Shown here: piece by piece, positions 1 through 6,176 of the stretch
Position numbering within the stretch: the stretch's first letter is position 1
Layout: each line of letters begins with the position of its first letter
Origin: Gemmatimonadota bacterium
GTDB lineage: Bacteria; Gemmatimonadota; Gemmatimonadetes; JACCXV01; JAHWKZ01
Assembly (NCBI GenBank): GCA_019347645.1
Contig: JAHWKZ010000084.1
Coordinates: 1-6,176, forward strand
Direction: 5' to 3'
Length of the DNA stretch: 6,176 nt
Position numbers and translations under genes: made by a program
Notes under the pieces: generated by a model
Seen by the model: the letters and a program-made list of their open reading frames with translations, nothing else
Databases searched by the model: none
Told to the model about the DNA's origin: nothing

Positions 1-657
1 GAGCTCGTGCGGTCGGTCCTCGTGACGGTGCTCGAGCGGAGCCTGCGACTCCTCCACCCGATCATGCCGTTCGTGACCGAGGAGCTGTGGCGGCAGCTTC
101 CCGAACCGCTCCGCGCCGCCGATTCGATCATGGTGGCCGACTGGCCGGTCCCGACCGGCTGGTCGTACCCCGAGTCGGTCGAGGCGATGGCGCTCGCCCG
201 GGCGGTGATCTCCGCGGCGCGGAACCTTCGCGCCGAGTACGACGTGCCGCCCGGCCGCGAGGCGCCGTTGGTCGTCGCGGCCGAGGCCCCGTCCGCCCGC
301 GCCGCTCTCGAGCATCACGCCGTGGACGTGGCGCGGCTCTCGACGGCGAGCGAGGCCCGGATCGCGGCCGTGGGGACGCGGGAGGACGGGATGGTGAGCC
401 AGGTGGTCCGGGGCGGCGTCGAGATCGGGGTCCGGCTGGCCGACCTGGTCGACGTCGAGCGGGAGCGCGAACGGCTGACCGGGGAGATCGAGCGCGCCGA
501 ATCGATCCTCGCCTCCACCCGAAGACGACTCGAGAACGACCAGTTCGTCTCCAAGGCGCCGGCGGAGGTCGTCCGGCGCGAGCGCGAGAAGGCGGCCGAC
601 CTGGAGCGCTCGATGGAGCGCCTGGAGGGGCTCCGTGACGCGCTTCCGACCGGCTGA
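1..657 (+). CDS. valS: Valine--tRNA ligase, C-terminal part (5' end outside window)
   Basis: This is the last 218 residues of cytoplasmic valyl-tRNA synthetase, the class I enzyme that charges tRNA(Val) using ATP. The reading frame is open from base 1 and ends at TGA 655-657. The segment HPIMPFVTEELW near residues 19-30 is the hallmark of the anticodon-binding helical domain of the Val/Leu/Ile synthetases. From about residue 149 to 214 runs a charged heptad-like stretch (ERERERL...IERAESIL...REREKAADLERSMERL) with FVSKAP in the middle at about 182-187. This is the C-terminal coiled-coil arm that contacts the tRNA in ValRS and separates it from IleRS and LeuRS. The HIGH and KMSKS catalytic motifs and the editing domain must lie upstream; bacterial ValRS is usually 870-950 residues, so about a quarter is visible. 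The C-terminus looks intact. Its last 23 bases overlap the next gene. Confidence 0.95.
   Translation, partial: ELVRSVLVTVLERSLRLLHPIMPFVTEELWRQLPEPLRAADSIMVADWPVPTGWSYPESVEAMALARAVISAARNLRAEYDVPPGREAPLVVAAEAPSARAALEHHAVDVARLSTASEARIAAVGTREDGMVSQVVRGGVEIGVRLADLVDVERERERLTGEIERAESILASTRRRLENDQFVSKAPAEVVRREREKAADLERSMERLEGLRDALPTG
624..630 (+). promoter_or_regulatory. Ribosome binding site for the lipoprotein gene
   Basis: GGAGGGG lies inside the end of valS, four bases before the GTG at 635. It is the best Shine-Dalgarno match near this junction and favours the overlapping GTG 635 start. The in-frame GTG at 662, five bases beyond the valS stop, is preceded only by a weak GAGG. The 662 start would give a shorter and equally credible signal peptide, so the choice is not settled. 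Confidence 0.5.
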
Positions 658-1789
658 GGCCGTGGTCGGAGCGGCCCGACCGACCATCGCCACCACCGTC
701 CTCGCGGCCCTCCTGGCCGCGTGCGCCAGCGAGGGCTCCCCGCCCGGCGGCCCCGAGGACCACGCCCCGCCGGTCCTCGTCGCGTCGGATCCCGCCGAGC
801 GGGCGGTCAACGCCGAGTCCGAGCAGGGGATACGCCTGACGTTCGACGAGGCGATCGACCCGCGGTTGCTATCGCGGCTGCCGCAGCTGATCCTCGTCAA
901 CCCCGACTCCCCCGAGTTCGACTACGAGCTCGACGAGGAGCGGGTGATCTTGTCCCCGACGAAGCCGATGATCGACGGCGTCACCTACATGGTCACGATC
1001 CTTCCCGGCTTGGCCGACCGCAACGGCAACGCCACGACCCGGGCGAGGACCATCCTGTTCTCGGTCGGCGGGGAGGAGCCGATCCCCCTCTCGCTCGTGC
1101 GGGCCACGATCGTGCGCGATACCGTCCCCGCCGCCGGCGCCCGATACCTCCTGCAGAACACCGAGACCGAGTTCGCCTATCGCTTCGTGGCCGACTCGAG
1201 CGGACGCCTCGAGGTGGAGGGGGTGGAGTTCGGCCCCTACGTGGCGACCGCCTGGCTGGAGCAGGTCCCCCCCGACGGGTGGCAGGTCACCGACGAGCCG
1301 GGTGACCGCGACACCTTCGCCCTGGGGGCGGGCAATCGGGCCCACGAGGCGACCTATCGGATCGCGGTCGTCGACACCACTCCGCCGGTCGTCGTCGTGG
1401 CGGCCGCGGTGAATTCGCGGCTGCTGAGGGTGCGAACCGACGACCGTCTGGCCGGGACCGAGGCCCCGGCGTCGTCGTCGATCCGGGTCTGGGCGGGGCC
1501 CGAACTCGAGGACTACCCCGACGTCCGGCCGGACTCGATACCGCTGGAGAGAGCCCGCGGCCGGCCGATCGCGGTGTCGGCCGTCGAGCGTGCCGGTCCC
1601 TCCGAGCTCCAGGTCGCGCTGGCCGAGTCGATGGAGAAGGACCGTCTCTACCGGGTCGAGCTGGTCGGGGTCGAGAACGTCGACGGCCTGGCGGCCGAAC
1701 CCGGCACCGGGGTCACGTTCGTCCCGGAGTACGAGGGACCGGCGATCCGCCCGGCCGAGCCGGTCGAATTGCCCCCGGGAGGCTCGTGA
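635..1789 (+). CDS. Predicted outer-membrane lipoprotein with SbsA-type Ig-like domains
   Basis: The protein has 384 residues from GTG 635. It opens with a hydrophobic signal segment (about 18-29) ending in the lipobox LAAC, so Cys30 should be lipidated by signal peptidase II processing. The following GSPPGGPEDHAPP matches the start of a family I know mainly from Bacteroidota lipoproteins, where Cys is followed by a similar Gly/Pro linker. Residues about 45-145 resemble an SbsA Ig-like (Big_5) domain: PPVLVASDPAERAVN, then GIRLTFDEAI, then a TYMVTILPGLADRNGN strand pair. Residues about 150-235 look like a worn transthyretin/carboxypeptidase-regulatory-like fold (DSSGRLEVEGVEFGPYVATAW). Residues about 245-365 start with DTTPPVVVV and may be a second Ig-like unit. 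No catalytic motif is visible; the role is unknown, perhaps structural or adhesive at the outer membrane. Alanine follows the Cys, which by the E. coli rule does not retain a lipoprotein in the inner membrane. The start at 662 would shift Cys to residue 21. The gene overlaps valS by 23 bases and selA by 4. Confidence 0.8.
   Translation: MTRFRPAEAVVGAARPTIATTVLAALLAACASEGSPPGGPEDHAPPVLVASDPAERAVNAESEQGIRLTFDEAIDPRLLSRLPQLILVNPDSPEFDYELDEERVILSPTKPMIDGVTYMVTILPGLADRNGNATTRARTILFSVGGEEPIPLSLVRATIVRDTVPAAGARYLLQNTETEFAYRFVADSSGRLEVEGVEFGPYVATAWLEQVPPDGWQVTDEPGDRDTFALGAGNRAHEATYRIAVVDTTPPVVVVAAAVNSRLLRVRTDDRLAGTEAPASSSIRVWAGPELEDYPDVRPDSIPLERARGRPIAVSAVERAGPSELQVALAESMEKDRLYRVELVGVENVDGLAAEPGTGVTFVPEYEGPAIRPAEPVELPPGGS
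1777..1782 (+). promoter_or_regulatory. Ribosome binding site for selA
   Basis: GGGAGG is encoded in the last codons of the lipoprotein gene and ends three bases before the GTG at 1786. The spacing is short, but the site, the GTGA overlap and the family alignment of the N-terminus all agree on this start. The arrangement suggests that ribosomes finishing the lipoprotein re-initiate on selA. Confidence 0.55.
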
Positions 1790-3198
1790 CGAGCGCCGAG
1801 CGCGGTCCGCTGTCGTGGATCCCGCCGGTCCACGCCCTCCTCGACGAGGTCCCCGCCGCCGTGCGCCGGCATCGGGCGGGCGAGCGTCTCGAGAAGGCCT
1901 CGCTCCGGTTCGCGATCGAGCGCGTGCGGCGCGCGATCCGCTCCGCCGCCGGGGAGTGGCCGACGGAGGAGGCGGTCCGGGAGGCCGTCGCTTCCGCCTG
2001 GGAGGAGGAGGCGCGGGACCTGCTGGCGCCCGCCCTCAGGCCGGTCGTCAACGCGACCGGCGTCGTCGTCCACACCAACCTCGGCCGGGCGCCGCTCGCC
2101 GAGGCCGCCCTCGAGGACGCCCGCACGGCCGGCGGCGGCTACGTGCCGCTGGAGTACGACCTGGAGACGGGGGAGAGGGGGTCGCGCTACGACCACGCCG
2201 CGCCGCTCCTGAGGATCGCCACCGGGGCCGAGGCCGCGGTGGTCGTGAACAACAACGCCGCCGCATTGCTCCTCGCCGTGGACACGCTGGCGGGCGATCG
2301 CGGGGTGGTGGTCTCGCGGGGCGAGCTGGTGGAGATCGGCGGCGGGTTCCGGATCCACGAGATCCTGTCCCGGGGGCGCGCCCGATTGATCGAGGTGGGC
2401 GCCACGAACCGGACGCACGTCGAGGACTACGCGGCGACGCTGGAGGCGCGGGAGGTGGGGGCGTTCCTCAAGGTCCACCGCTCGAACTTCGCCATCGAGG
2501 GGTTCGTGGCCGAGGTGGATCTCGTCGGCCTGTGCCGGCTGGGCGCGGAGCGGGGCGTGCCGGTGATCTTCGACCAGGGCACCGGGATCCTGGCCGGGGA
2601 GGTGTGGGCGGCGGGCGAGCCGACGGTCGCCGAGGCGCTGGAGGCCGGCGCCGCGCTCGTCTGCGCGAGCGGCGACAAGCTGTTCGGCGGCCCCCAGGCG
2701 GGGATGATCTTCGGCTCGGCCGACGCCATCGCCGCGGTCCGGGTCAACCCCCTGCTGCGCGCCCTGCGGGTGGACAAGCAGACCCTGGCCGCGCTCGAGG
2801 CGACGCTCCGGTTGCACCTGATCGAACCCGACTCGATCCCGGTCCGGCGGATGATGTCCGCCGCCCCGGAAGCGCTCGAGGCCCGGGCCCGCTCGCTCTG
2901 GGAGTCGCTGGCCCCGGCCGCGCGCGAGGCGTGCGAGGTCGCCGCCCACGACGGGCGGGCGGGGGGCGGCACGCTCCCCGAAGTGGCGCTGGCGGGATGG
3001 GCGATCCGGGTCGCGCCGGTGGACCTCTCCGCCAGCGGCCTCGCGGCCGCCCTCCGGTCGGGCGAACCCCCGATCGTGGCGCGCGTGACGGAGGACGCGG
3101 TGTGGCTGGACGTCCGGACGCTCCTGCCGGGCGAAGAGTTGATGGTGGCCGATCGATTGAACGATCTTCTGGATCCCTCCCGAGGAGGAGACCGATGA
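1786..3198 (+). CDS. selA: L-seryl-tRNA(Sec) selenium transferase (selenocysteine synthase)
   Basis: SelA converts seryl-tRNA(Sec) to selenocysteinyl-tRNA(Sec) using selenophosphate and pyridoxal phosphate, in the cytoplasm, as a ring-shaped homodecamer in the characterised enzymes. The protein has 470 residues, close to E. coli SelA (463). Residues 1 to about 75 form the tRNA(Sec)-binding N-terminal domain, with LSWIPPVHALLDE aligning with the usual start; this domain is missing in many SelA-like proteins, so its presence supports a true SelA. Family signatures follow: PVVNATGVVVHTNLGRAPL (86-104), LEYDLETGERGSR (122-134), VVNNNAAA (153-160) and the PLP site SGDKLFGGPQAG with Lys298 as the Schiff-base lysine. 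Arg325 and Arg328 in LLRALR sit at the spacing from that lysine expected for the Aquifex arginines reported to bind the selenium donor, and Arg101 in NLGR fits the third. All key residues appear present, so the enzyme should be active. It implies selB, selC and selD elsewhere; none is visible here. The gene overlaps its neighbours on both sides by 4 bases. Confidence 0.97.
   Translation: MTSAERGPLSWIPPVHALLDEVPAAVRRHRAGERLEKASLRFAIERVRRAIRSAAGEWPTEEAVREAVASAWEEEARDLLAPALRPVVNATGVVVHTNLGRAPLAEAALEDARTAGGGYVPLEYDLETGERGSRYDHAAPLLRIATGAEAAVVVNNNAAALLLAVDTLAGDRGVVVSRGELVEIGGGFRIHEILSRGRARLIEVGATNRTHVEDYAATLEAREVGAFLKVHRSNFAIEGFVAEVDLVGLCRLGAERGVPVIFDQGTGILAGEVWAAGEPTVAEALEAGAALVCASGDKLFGGPQAGMIFGSADAIAAVRVNPLLRALRVDKQTLAALEATLRLHLIEPDSIPVRRMMSAAPEALEARARSLWESLAPAAREACEVAAHDGRAGGGTLPEVALAGWAIRVAPVDLSASGLAAALRSGEPPIVARVTEDAVWLDVRTLLPGEELMVADRLNDLLDPSRGGDR
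3182..3190 (+). promoter_or_regulatory. Ribosome binding site for the exported dehydrogenase
   Basis: GAGGAGGAG, located in the last selA codons, contains a full AGGAGG (3183-3188) six bases before the ATG at 3195. It is the strongest Shine-Dalgarno sequence in the window and decides for ATG 3195 over the in-frame ATG at 3210. It also cuts off a long open extension of this frame that runs back through selA and is not coding. Confidence 0.75.
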
Positions 3199-4316
3199 CG
3201 AGACCCATCATGAGTGCGGCCGTCGCCGCGGCGCTCTCCACCACCGTTTTCTGCGCCCCCAGCGACGCGCAGACCGACCTGCCGCTGGAGACGATCGCGA
3301 TGCCGGAAGGCTTCGAGATCTCGGTATTCGCCGACGAGCTTCCGGACGCCCGCTCCATGACGCGCTCGGAGTCCGGGGTGATCTACGTGGGCACCCGCCG
3401 GGAGGGGAACGTCTACGCCGTGGTCGACGAGGACGGGGACCACGTCGCCGACCGGACCTGGACGATCGCGAGCGGGCTCACGATGCCGAACGGGGTCGTC
3501 TGGAGGGACGGGTCCCTCTACGTGGCCGAGGTGAACCGGGTACTGCGCTACAACGGGATCGACGAGCGGCTCGAGGACCCGCCGGAGCCGGTGGTGATTC
3601 GCGACGACTACCCGACCGACGAGCACCACGGCTGGAAGTACATCGACTTCGGCCCCGACGGCTGGCTGTACGTCCCGGTCGGCGCGCCGTGCAACATCTG
3701 CCTCTCCGAGGACCCGGTCTACGCCACCATCACCCGCCTCCGGCCGGACGGGTCGGAGCGGGAGATCTTCGCCGAGGGGGTGCGCAACACCGTCGGCTTC
3801 GACTGGCATCCGGAGACGGGGGTGCTGTGGTTCACCGACAACGGCCGCGACCGGCTCGGCGACAACCGTCCCCCCGACGAGCTGAACCGCGCGCCGGAGC
3901 CCGGCCTCCACTTCGGCTACCCCTTCTGCCACGGGGGCGACATCCCCGAGCCGGAGTTCGGGGAGCGGCGCGGCTGCGACGAGTTCGTCGACCCAACGCA
4001 GGACCTGGGCCCCCACGTCGCCGCCCTGGGGATGCTCTTCTACACGGGCGAGCAGTTCCCGGCCGAATACCGGAACCAGGTCTTCATCCCCGAGCACGGC
4101 TCCTGGAACCGCAGCGAGAAGATCGGCTACCGGTTGACCCTGGTGCGCCTCGACGAGGCGGGGAACGCCCTCTCCTACGAGCCGTTCGCCACCGGTTGGC
4201 TACAGGGCGAGGAGGACTGGGGCCGCCCCGTCGACCTGCTCCAGATGCCCGACGGCTCGCTACTCCTCTCCGACGACGCCAACGGGGTGATCTACCGGAT
4301 CTCGTACGGCGAGTAG
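3195..4316 (+). CDS. Secreted glucose/sorbosone dehydrogenase-family beta-propeller protein
   Basis: The protein has 373 residues and resembles the soluble PQQ-dependent glucose/sorbosone dehydrogenases (COG2133), which oxidise sugars or aldoses in the periplasm. An N-terminal signal peptide (MTRPIMSAAVAAALSTTVF) ends in SDA|QT, giving likely signal peptidase I cleavage after Ala25. The mature part shows repeated propeller strands: SGVIYVGTRREGNVYAVVD, DGSLYVAEVNRVLRY, FGPDGWLYVPVG, TGVLWFTDNGRD and DGSLLLSDDANGVIYRI. DEHHGW (142-147) is where the catalytic histidine of soluble glucose dehydrogenase is expected, and Arg197 in EGVRNTVGFDW fits the conserved active-site arginine. Four cysteines of the mature protein (166, 169, 245, 261) lie in family motifs PCNIC, GYPFCHGG and RGC and may form disulfides. 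PQQ use and substrate are inferred from family only; related propellers have other or unknown substrates. The 4-base ATGA overlap with selA suggests translational coupling. The stop is TAG 4314-4316. Confidence 0.87.
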   Translation: MTRPIMSAAVAAALSTTVFCAPSDAQTDLPLETIAMPEGFEISVFADELPDARSMTRSESGVIYVGTRREGNVYAVVDEDGDHVADRTWTIASGLTMPNGVVWRDGSLYVAEVNRVLRYNGIDERLEDPPEPVVIRDDYPTDEHHGWKYIDFGPDGWLYVPVGAPCNICLSEDPVYATITRLRPDGSEREIFAEGVRNTVGFDWHPETGVLWFTDNGRDRLGDNRPPDELNRAPEPGLHFGYPFCHGGDIPEPEFGERRGCDEFVDPTQDLGPHVAALGMLFYTGEQFPAEYRNQVFIPEHGSWNRSEKIGYRLTLVRLDEAGNALSYEPFATGWLQGEEDWGRPVDLLQMPDGSLLLSDDANGVIYRISYGE

Positions 4317-4347
4317 GGCCCCTCGGCGGCTCGGAGGGAAGTGGCCC
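4316..4347 (+). terminator. Possible hairpin after the dehydrogenase gene
   Basis: GGGCC (4316-4320) can pair with GGCCC (4343-4347), and inside it CCTC (4321-4324) with GAGG (4334-4337), leaving a nine-base loop and a five-base one-sided bulge. The stem begins at the last base of the stop codon, where an intrinsic terminator would be expected. There is no T-run after it, and in DNA this GC-rich short inverted repeats arise easily by chance, so it is only a candidate. Confidence 0.3.
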
Positions 4348-4364
4348 GATCGTGCGTTCTCGCG

Positions 4365-4393
4365 TTGTCCGGCCCGCCACGTCAGGGTACGTT
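4365..4393 (+). promoter_or_regulatory. Possible sigma-70-like promoter for proS
   Basis: TTGTCC (4365-4370, four of six matches to TTGACA) and TACGTT (4388-4393, matching the T, A and final T of TATAAT) are separated by exactly 17 bases. The -10 element lies nine bases before the proS ATG, so transcription would start at or within a few bases of the start codon, giving a leaderless or nearly leaderless message. This agrees with the absence of a close Shine-Dalgarno sequence. The only purine-rich candidates are AGGG at 4384-4387, about 15 bases away, and GGAGGG at 4333-4338, much further. The match is modest and could be chance. Confidence 0.28.
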
Positions 4394-4402
4394 CACGCCC
4401 CC

Positions 4403-6127
4403 ATGCGCTGGTCCCAGGCCTTCATCCCGACCCTCAAGGAGGATCCGGCCGACGCCGAGGTGGCGAGTCATCGGCTGATGGTGCGGGCCGGTCTCCTGCG
4501 CCCGGTGGCGCGGGGGATCTACACCTATCTGCCGCTGATGCAGCGGGTGCTCCTCAAGGTCCAGCGGATCGTCCGCGAGGAGCTGGATCGGATCGGCGCC
4601 GTGGAGCTGGTGATGCCGATCCTGAGCCCTGCGGAGCTCTGGCGCGAGACCGGCCGATGGGACCTCTACGGCGACCTGATGATGCGCCTCGAGGACCGGC
4701 ACGACCGCGCCTACGCGCTGGGACCGACCCACGAGGAGGTGATCACCGACCTGGCGCGCCAGGAGGTCCGCTCCTACCGGGACCTGCCGGTCAACCTCTA
4801 CCAGATCCAGACCAAGTTCCGCGACGAGATCCGGCCCCGGTTCGGGGTGATGCGGGCCCGCGAGTTCGTGATGAAGGACGGCTATTCGTTCCACGCCGAC
4901 GCCGCCTCGCTGGCCGAGACGTACGACGCGTACGTGGAGGCGTACGGCCGGATCTTCGAGCGGTGCGGGCTCGGCTTCCGCGCCGTGGAGGCCTCCAGCG
5001 GAGCGATCGGGGGCGACGAGAACCACGAGTTCATGGTTCTCGCCGACACCGGCGAGAGCCTGGTGCTCTCCTGCGGCGCGTGCGGGTACGCGGCGAGCGA
5101 GGAGCGAGCCGAGGGCGTGCCGGCCGCGCACGACCTGCCGCCCGGCCATGCCCCGAACCCGCTCGAGGAGGTCCATACGCCGGAGAGGAAGACGGTGGAG
5201 GACGTCGCCGCGCTGCTGGAGCGGGACCACCGCTCGTTCGTCAAGACGCTCCTGTTCGACGCGGACGGCACGACGACGGCCGCCCTCGTTCGCGGCGATC
5301 GCGAGATCAACGAGGAGAAGCTCAAGCGACACCTGGGCGTCCAGCGCGTCGAGATGGCGAGCCCCGAGCGGGTGCGGGAGATCACCGGCGCGGCCGTGGG
5401 GTACGCCGGTCCCCATACGCTCCCCGACGACGTGCGGATCGTGGCCGACTACTCCCTGGCCGGCCGGGGCGATCTGGTGGCCGGCGCCAACCGGACCGAT
5501 TGGCACGTGACCGGGCTCGAGATCGGCCGCGACGTCGAGCCCGACGAATGGGCGGATCTGATGACGATCGTCGGCGGAGATCCGTGTCCGCGGTGCGGAG
5601 CGGCGCTGGAGGAAACGCGCGGGATCGAGGTCGGCCACGTCTTCAAGCTGGGAGCCAAATACTCCGCGGCGATGGGGGCCACCTTCCAGGACGAGGACGG
5701 CGAGCAGCGCCCCTTCCTCATGGGGTGCTACGGCCTGGGCGTCACCCGGGTGGTGGCGGCGGCCATCGAGCAGAACCACGACGAGGGCGGGATCGCGTGG
5801 CCGGTCCCGATCGCCCCCTACGAGGTCGAGCTGATCCCGCTGAACATGGACTCGCCGGAGGTGGTGGAGACCGCCGAGCGGCTCTACGAGTCGTGCCGCG
5901 CGGTGGGCCTCGAGGCGCTCCTCGACGACCGACCCGACCGGGCCGGCTCGAAGTTCGCCGATGCCGACCTGATCGGGATCCCGTGGCGGATCGTGATCGG
6001 AGACCGCGGCCTGGCCGACGGCGTCGTCGAGGCGGCCCCCCGCGAGGCGAAGGCGGACGTCGAGAAGCTGCCACCGGACGAGGCGGCGGCGCTCGTTCGC
6101 GAGCGCATCGAGGCCCGGCGGCGGTGA
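4403..6127 (+). CDS. proS: Proline--tRNA ligase, bacterial type with editing domain
   Basis: Cytoplasmic class II synthetase that charges tRNA(Pro). It has 574 residues, against 572 in E. coli ProRS, so it is full length. The N-terminus MRWSQAFIPTLKEDP...SHRLMVRAG...GIYTYLPL is the standard family start and fixes ATG 4403, although the frame is open much further upstream. Class II motif 1 ends at Pro72 (VELVMPILSP). Motif 2 spans about 138-163 (KFRDEIRPRFGVMRAREF, then MKDGYSF). Motif 3 is GCYGLGVTRVVAAAIEQ at 441-457, with Arg449. Between motifs 2 and 3 is the editing insertion (about 225-405) that hydrolyses Ala-tRNA(Pro); Lys281 in FVKTLLF and His368 in TDWHVTG match its conserved residues. 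Paired CGAC (224-227) and CPRC (395-398) flank it and may bind metal. The anticodon-binding domain covers about 470-574. All catalytic elements appear intact. The gene follows an 86-base gap without a good ribosome binding site and overlaps the next gene by GTGA. Confidence 0.97.
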   Translation: MRWSQAFIPTLKEDPADAEVASHRLMVRAGLLRPVARGIYTYLPLMQRVLLKVQRIVREELDRIGAVELVMPILSPAELWRETGRWDLYGDLMMRLEDRHDRAYALGPTHEEVITDLARQEVRSYRDLPVNLYQIQTKFRDEIRPRFGVMRAREFVMKDGYSFHADAASLAETYDAYVEAYGRIFERCGLGFRAVEASSGAIGGDENHEFMVLADTGESLVLSCGACGYAASEERAEGVPAAHDLPPGHAPNPLEEVHTPERKTVEDVAALLERDHRSFVKTLLFDADGTTTAALVRGDREINEEKLKRHLGVQRVEMASPERVREITGAAVGYAGPHTLPDDVRIVADYSLAGRGDLVAGANRTDWHVTGLEIGRDVEPDEWADLMTIVGGDPCPRCGAALEETRGIEVGHVFKLGAKYSAAMGATFQDEDGEQRPFLMGCYGLGVTRVVAAAIEQNHDEGGIAWPVPIAPYEVELIPLNMDSPEVVETAERLYESCRAVGLEALLDDRPDRAGSKFADADLIGIPWRIVIGDRGLADGVVEAAPREAKADVEKLPPDEAAALVRERIEARRR

Positions 6128-6176
6128 GCGCCGCCGTCGACGCCGATCGGGCGCTGACGGTCGCCCGCGAGGCGGC
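6124..6176 (+). CDS. Start of an unidentified gene (3' end outside window)
   Basis: GTG 6124 overlaps the proS stop by 4 bases in the same GTGA form seen at the lipoprotein-selA junction, and the frame stays open to the window end. GAGG at 6110-6113 is a weak, possible ribosome binding site ten bases upstream. The 17 complete codons read MSAAVDADRALTVAREA followed by Ala. An N-terminal helix of the type ALxxAREAA is common in inositol monophosphatase-family enzymes, which would be one option, but this is far too short to assign. The start is inferred from the overlap pattern rather than from homology. Confidence 0.4.
   Translation, partial: MSAAVDADRALTVAREA

Noticed and set aside
1648..2949. 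433-codon open frame on the minus strand opposite selA
   Set aside because: The translation is Arg/Gly/Pro/Asp-rich with no recognisable domain, and selA on the + strand is certain. Open antisense frames are expected from the G/C third-position bias.
1590..3194. Upstream extension of the dehydrogenase frame, suggesting a 908-residue fusion
   Set aside because: The extension is an out-of-frame reading of selA rich in Arg and Gly. The signal peptide and strong ribosome binding site at 3195 show the real start.
3194..3209. GATG/CATC inverted repeat at the dehydrogenase start codon
   Set aside because: A four-base stem with an eight-base loop is too weak to count as a regulatory structure.
3249..3257. 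Cys20 in the dehydrogenase leader as a lipoprotein cysteine
   Set aside because: The preceding residues TVF do not fit a lipobox because Phe at -1 is not small, whereas SDA|QT gives a good signal peptidase I site.
2427..4097. 556-codon open frame on the minus strand spanning selA and the dehydrogenase
   Set aside because: It crosses two confidently identified genes, has low-complexity composition and matches no family I recognise.
3689..4402. Upstream extension of the proS frame through the dehydrogenase
   Set aside because: The added residues are an out-of-frame reading of the dehydrogenase; the proS family N-terminus begins exactly at ATG 4403.
4352..4402. Alternative GTG start for proS at 4352
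   Set aside because: GGAGGG at 4333-4338 lies upstream but 13 bases away, and the extra 17 residues do not belong to the ProRS N-terminus, which starts at 4403.
1..6176. Selenoprotein gene or tRNA(Sec) near selA
   Set aside because: No frame shows family-supported coding continuing through an in-frame TGA, and no tRNA-like cloverleaf was seen; the only non-coding gap is 86 bases.

Overview
The window is a compact, very GC-rich stretch (roughly 70% by eye) with every gene on the + strand and only one intergenic gap, of 86 bases. Strong G/C at third codon positions leaves long empty open frames on both strands, so genes were chosen by protein family and start signals, not by length. The organism is a bacterium with bacterial-type, editing-domain prolyl-tRNA synthetase, an outer envelope carrying lipoproteins, and the selenocysteine pathway. 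The lipoprotein belongs to a group I associate with Bacteroidota and Gemmatimonadota. Together with the GC content this points tentatively to Gemmatimonadota or a similar GC-rich phylum, but it is not proof.

Layout: the 3' end of valS (1-657); a predicted lipoprotein with SbsA-type Ig-like domains (635-1789); a complete selA (1786-3198); a secreted beta-propeller dehydrogenase of the glucose/sorbosone family (3195-4316); an 86-base gap with a possible hairpin and a possible promoter; a complete proS (4403-6127); and the first 17 codons of another gene (6124 to the window end). No tRNA, rRNA, CRISPR array, insertion sequence or phage feature was seen.

The first four genes overlap one another by 23, 4 and 4 bases, each overlap carrying a purine-rich ribosome binding site inside the upstream gene, so they look like one translationally coupled transcription unit. 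proS sits after the gap, has no close Shine-Dalgarno sequence, and overlaps the following gene by 4 bases, so it probably begins a second unit.

Three genes serve aminoacyl-tRNA production (valine, proline, and conversion of seryl-tRNA(Sec) to selenocysteinyl-tRNA(Sec)); they alternate with two exported proteins that have no evident link to that job. I found no convincing new biological system. The points most worth a second look are selA coupled to an exported dehydrogenase instead of to selB, the architecture of the lipoprotein, and the possibly leaderless proS transcript.
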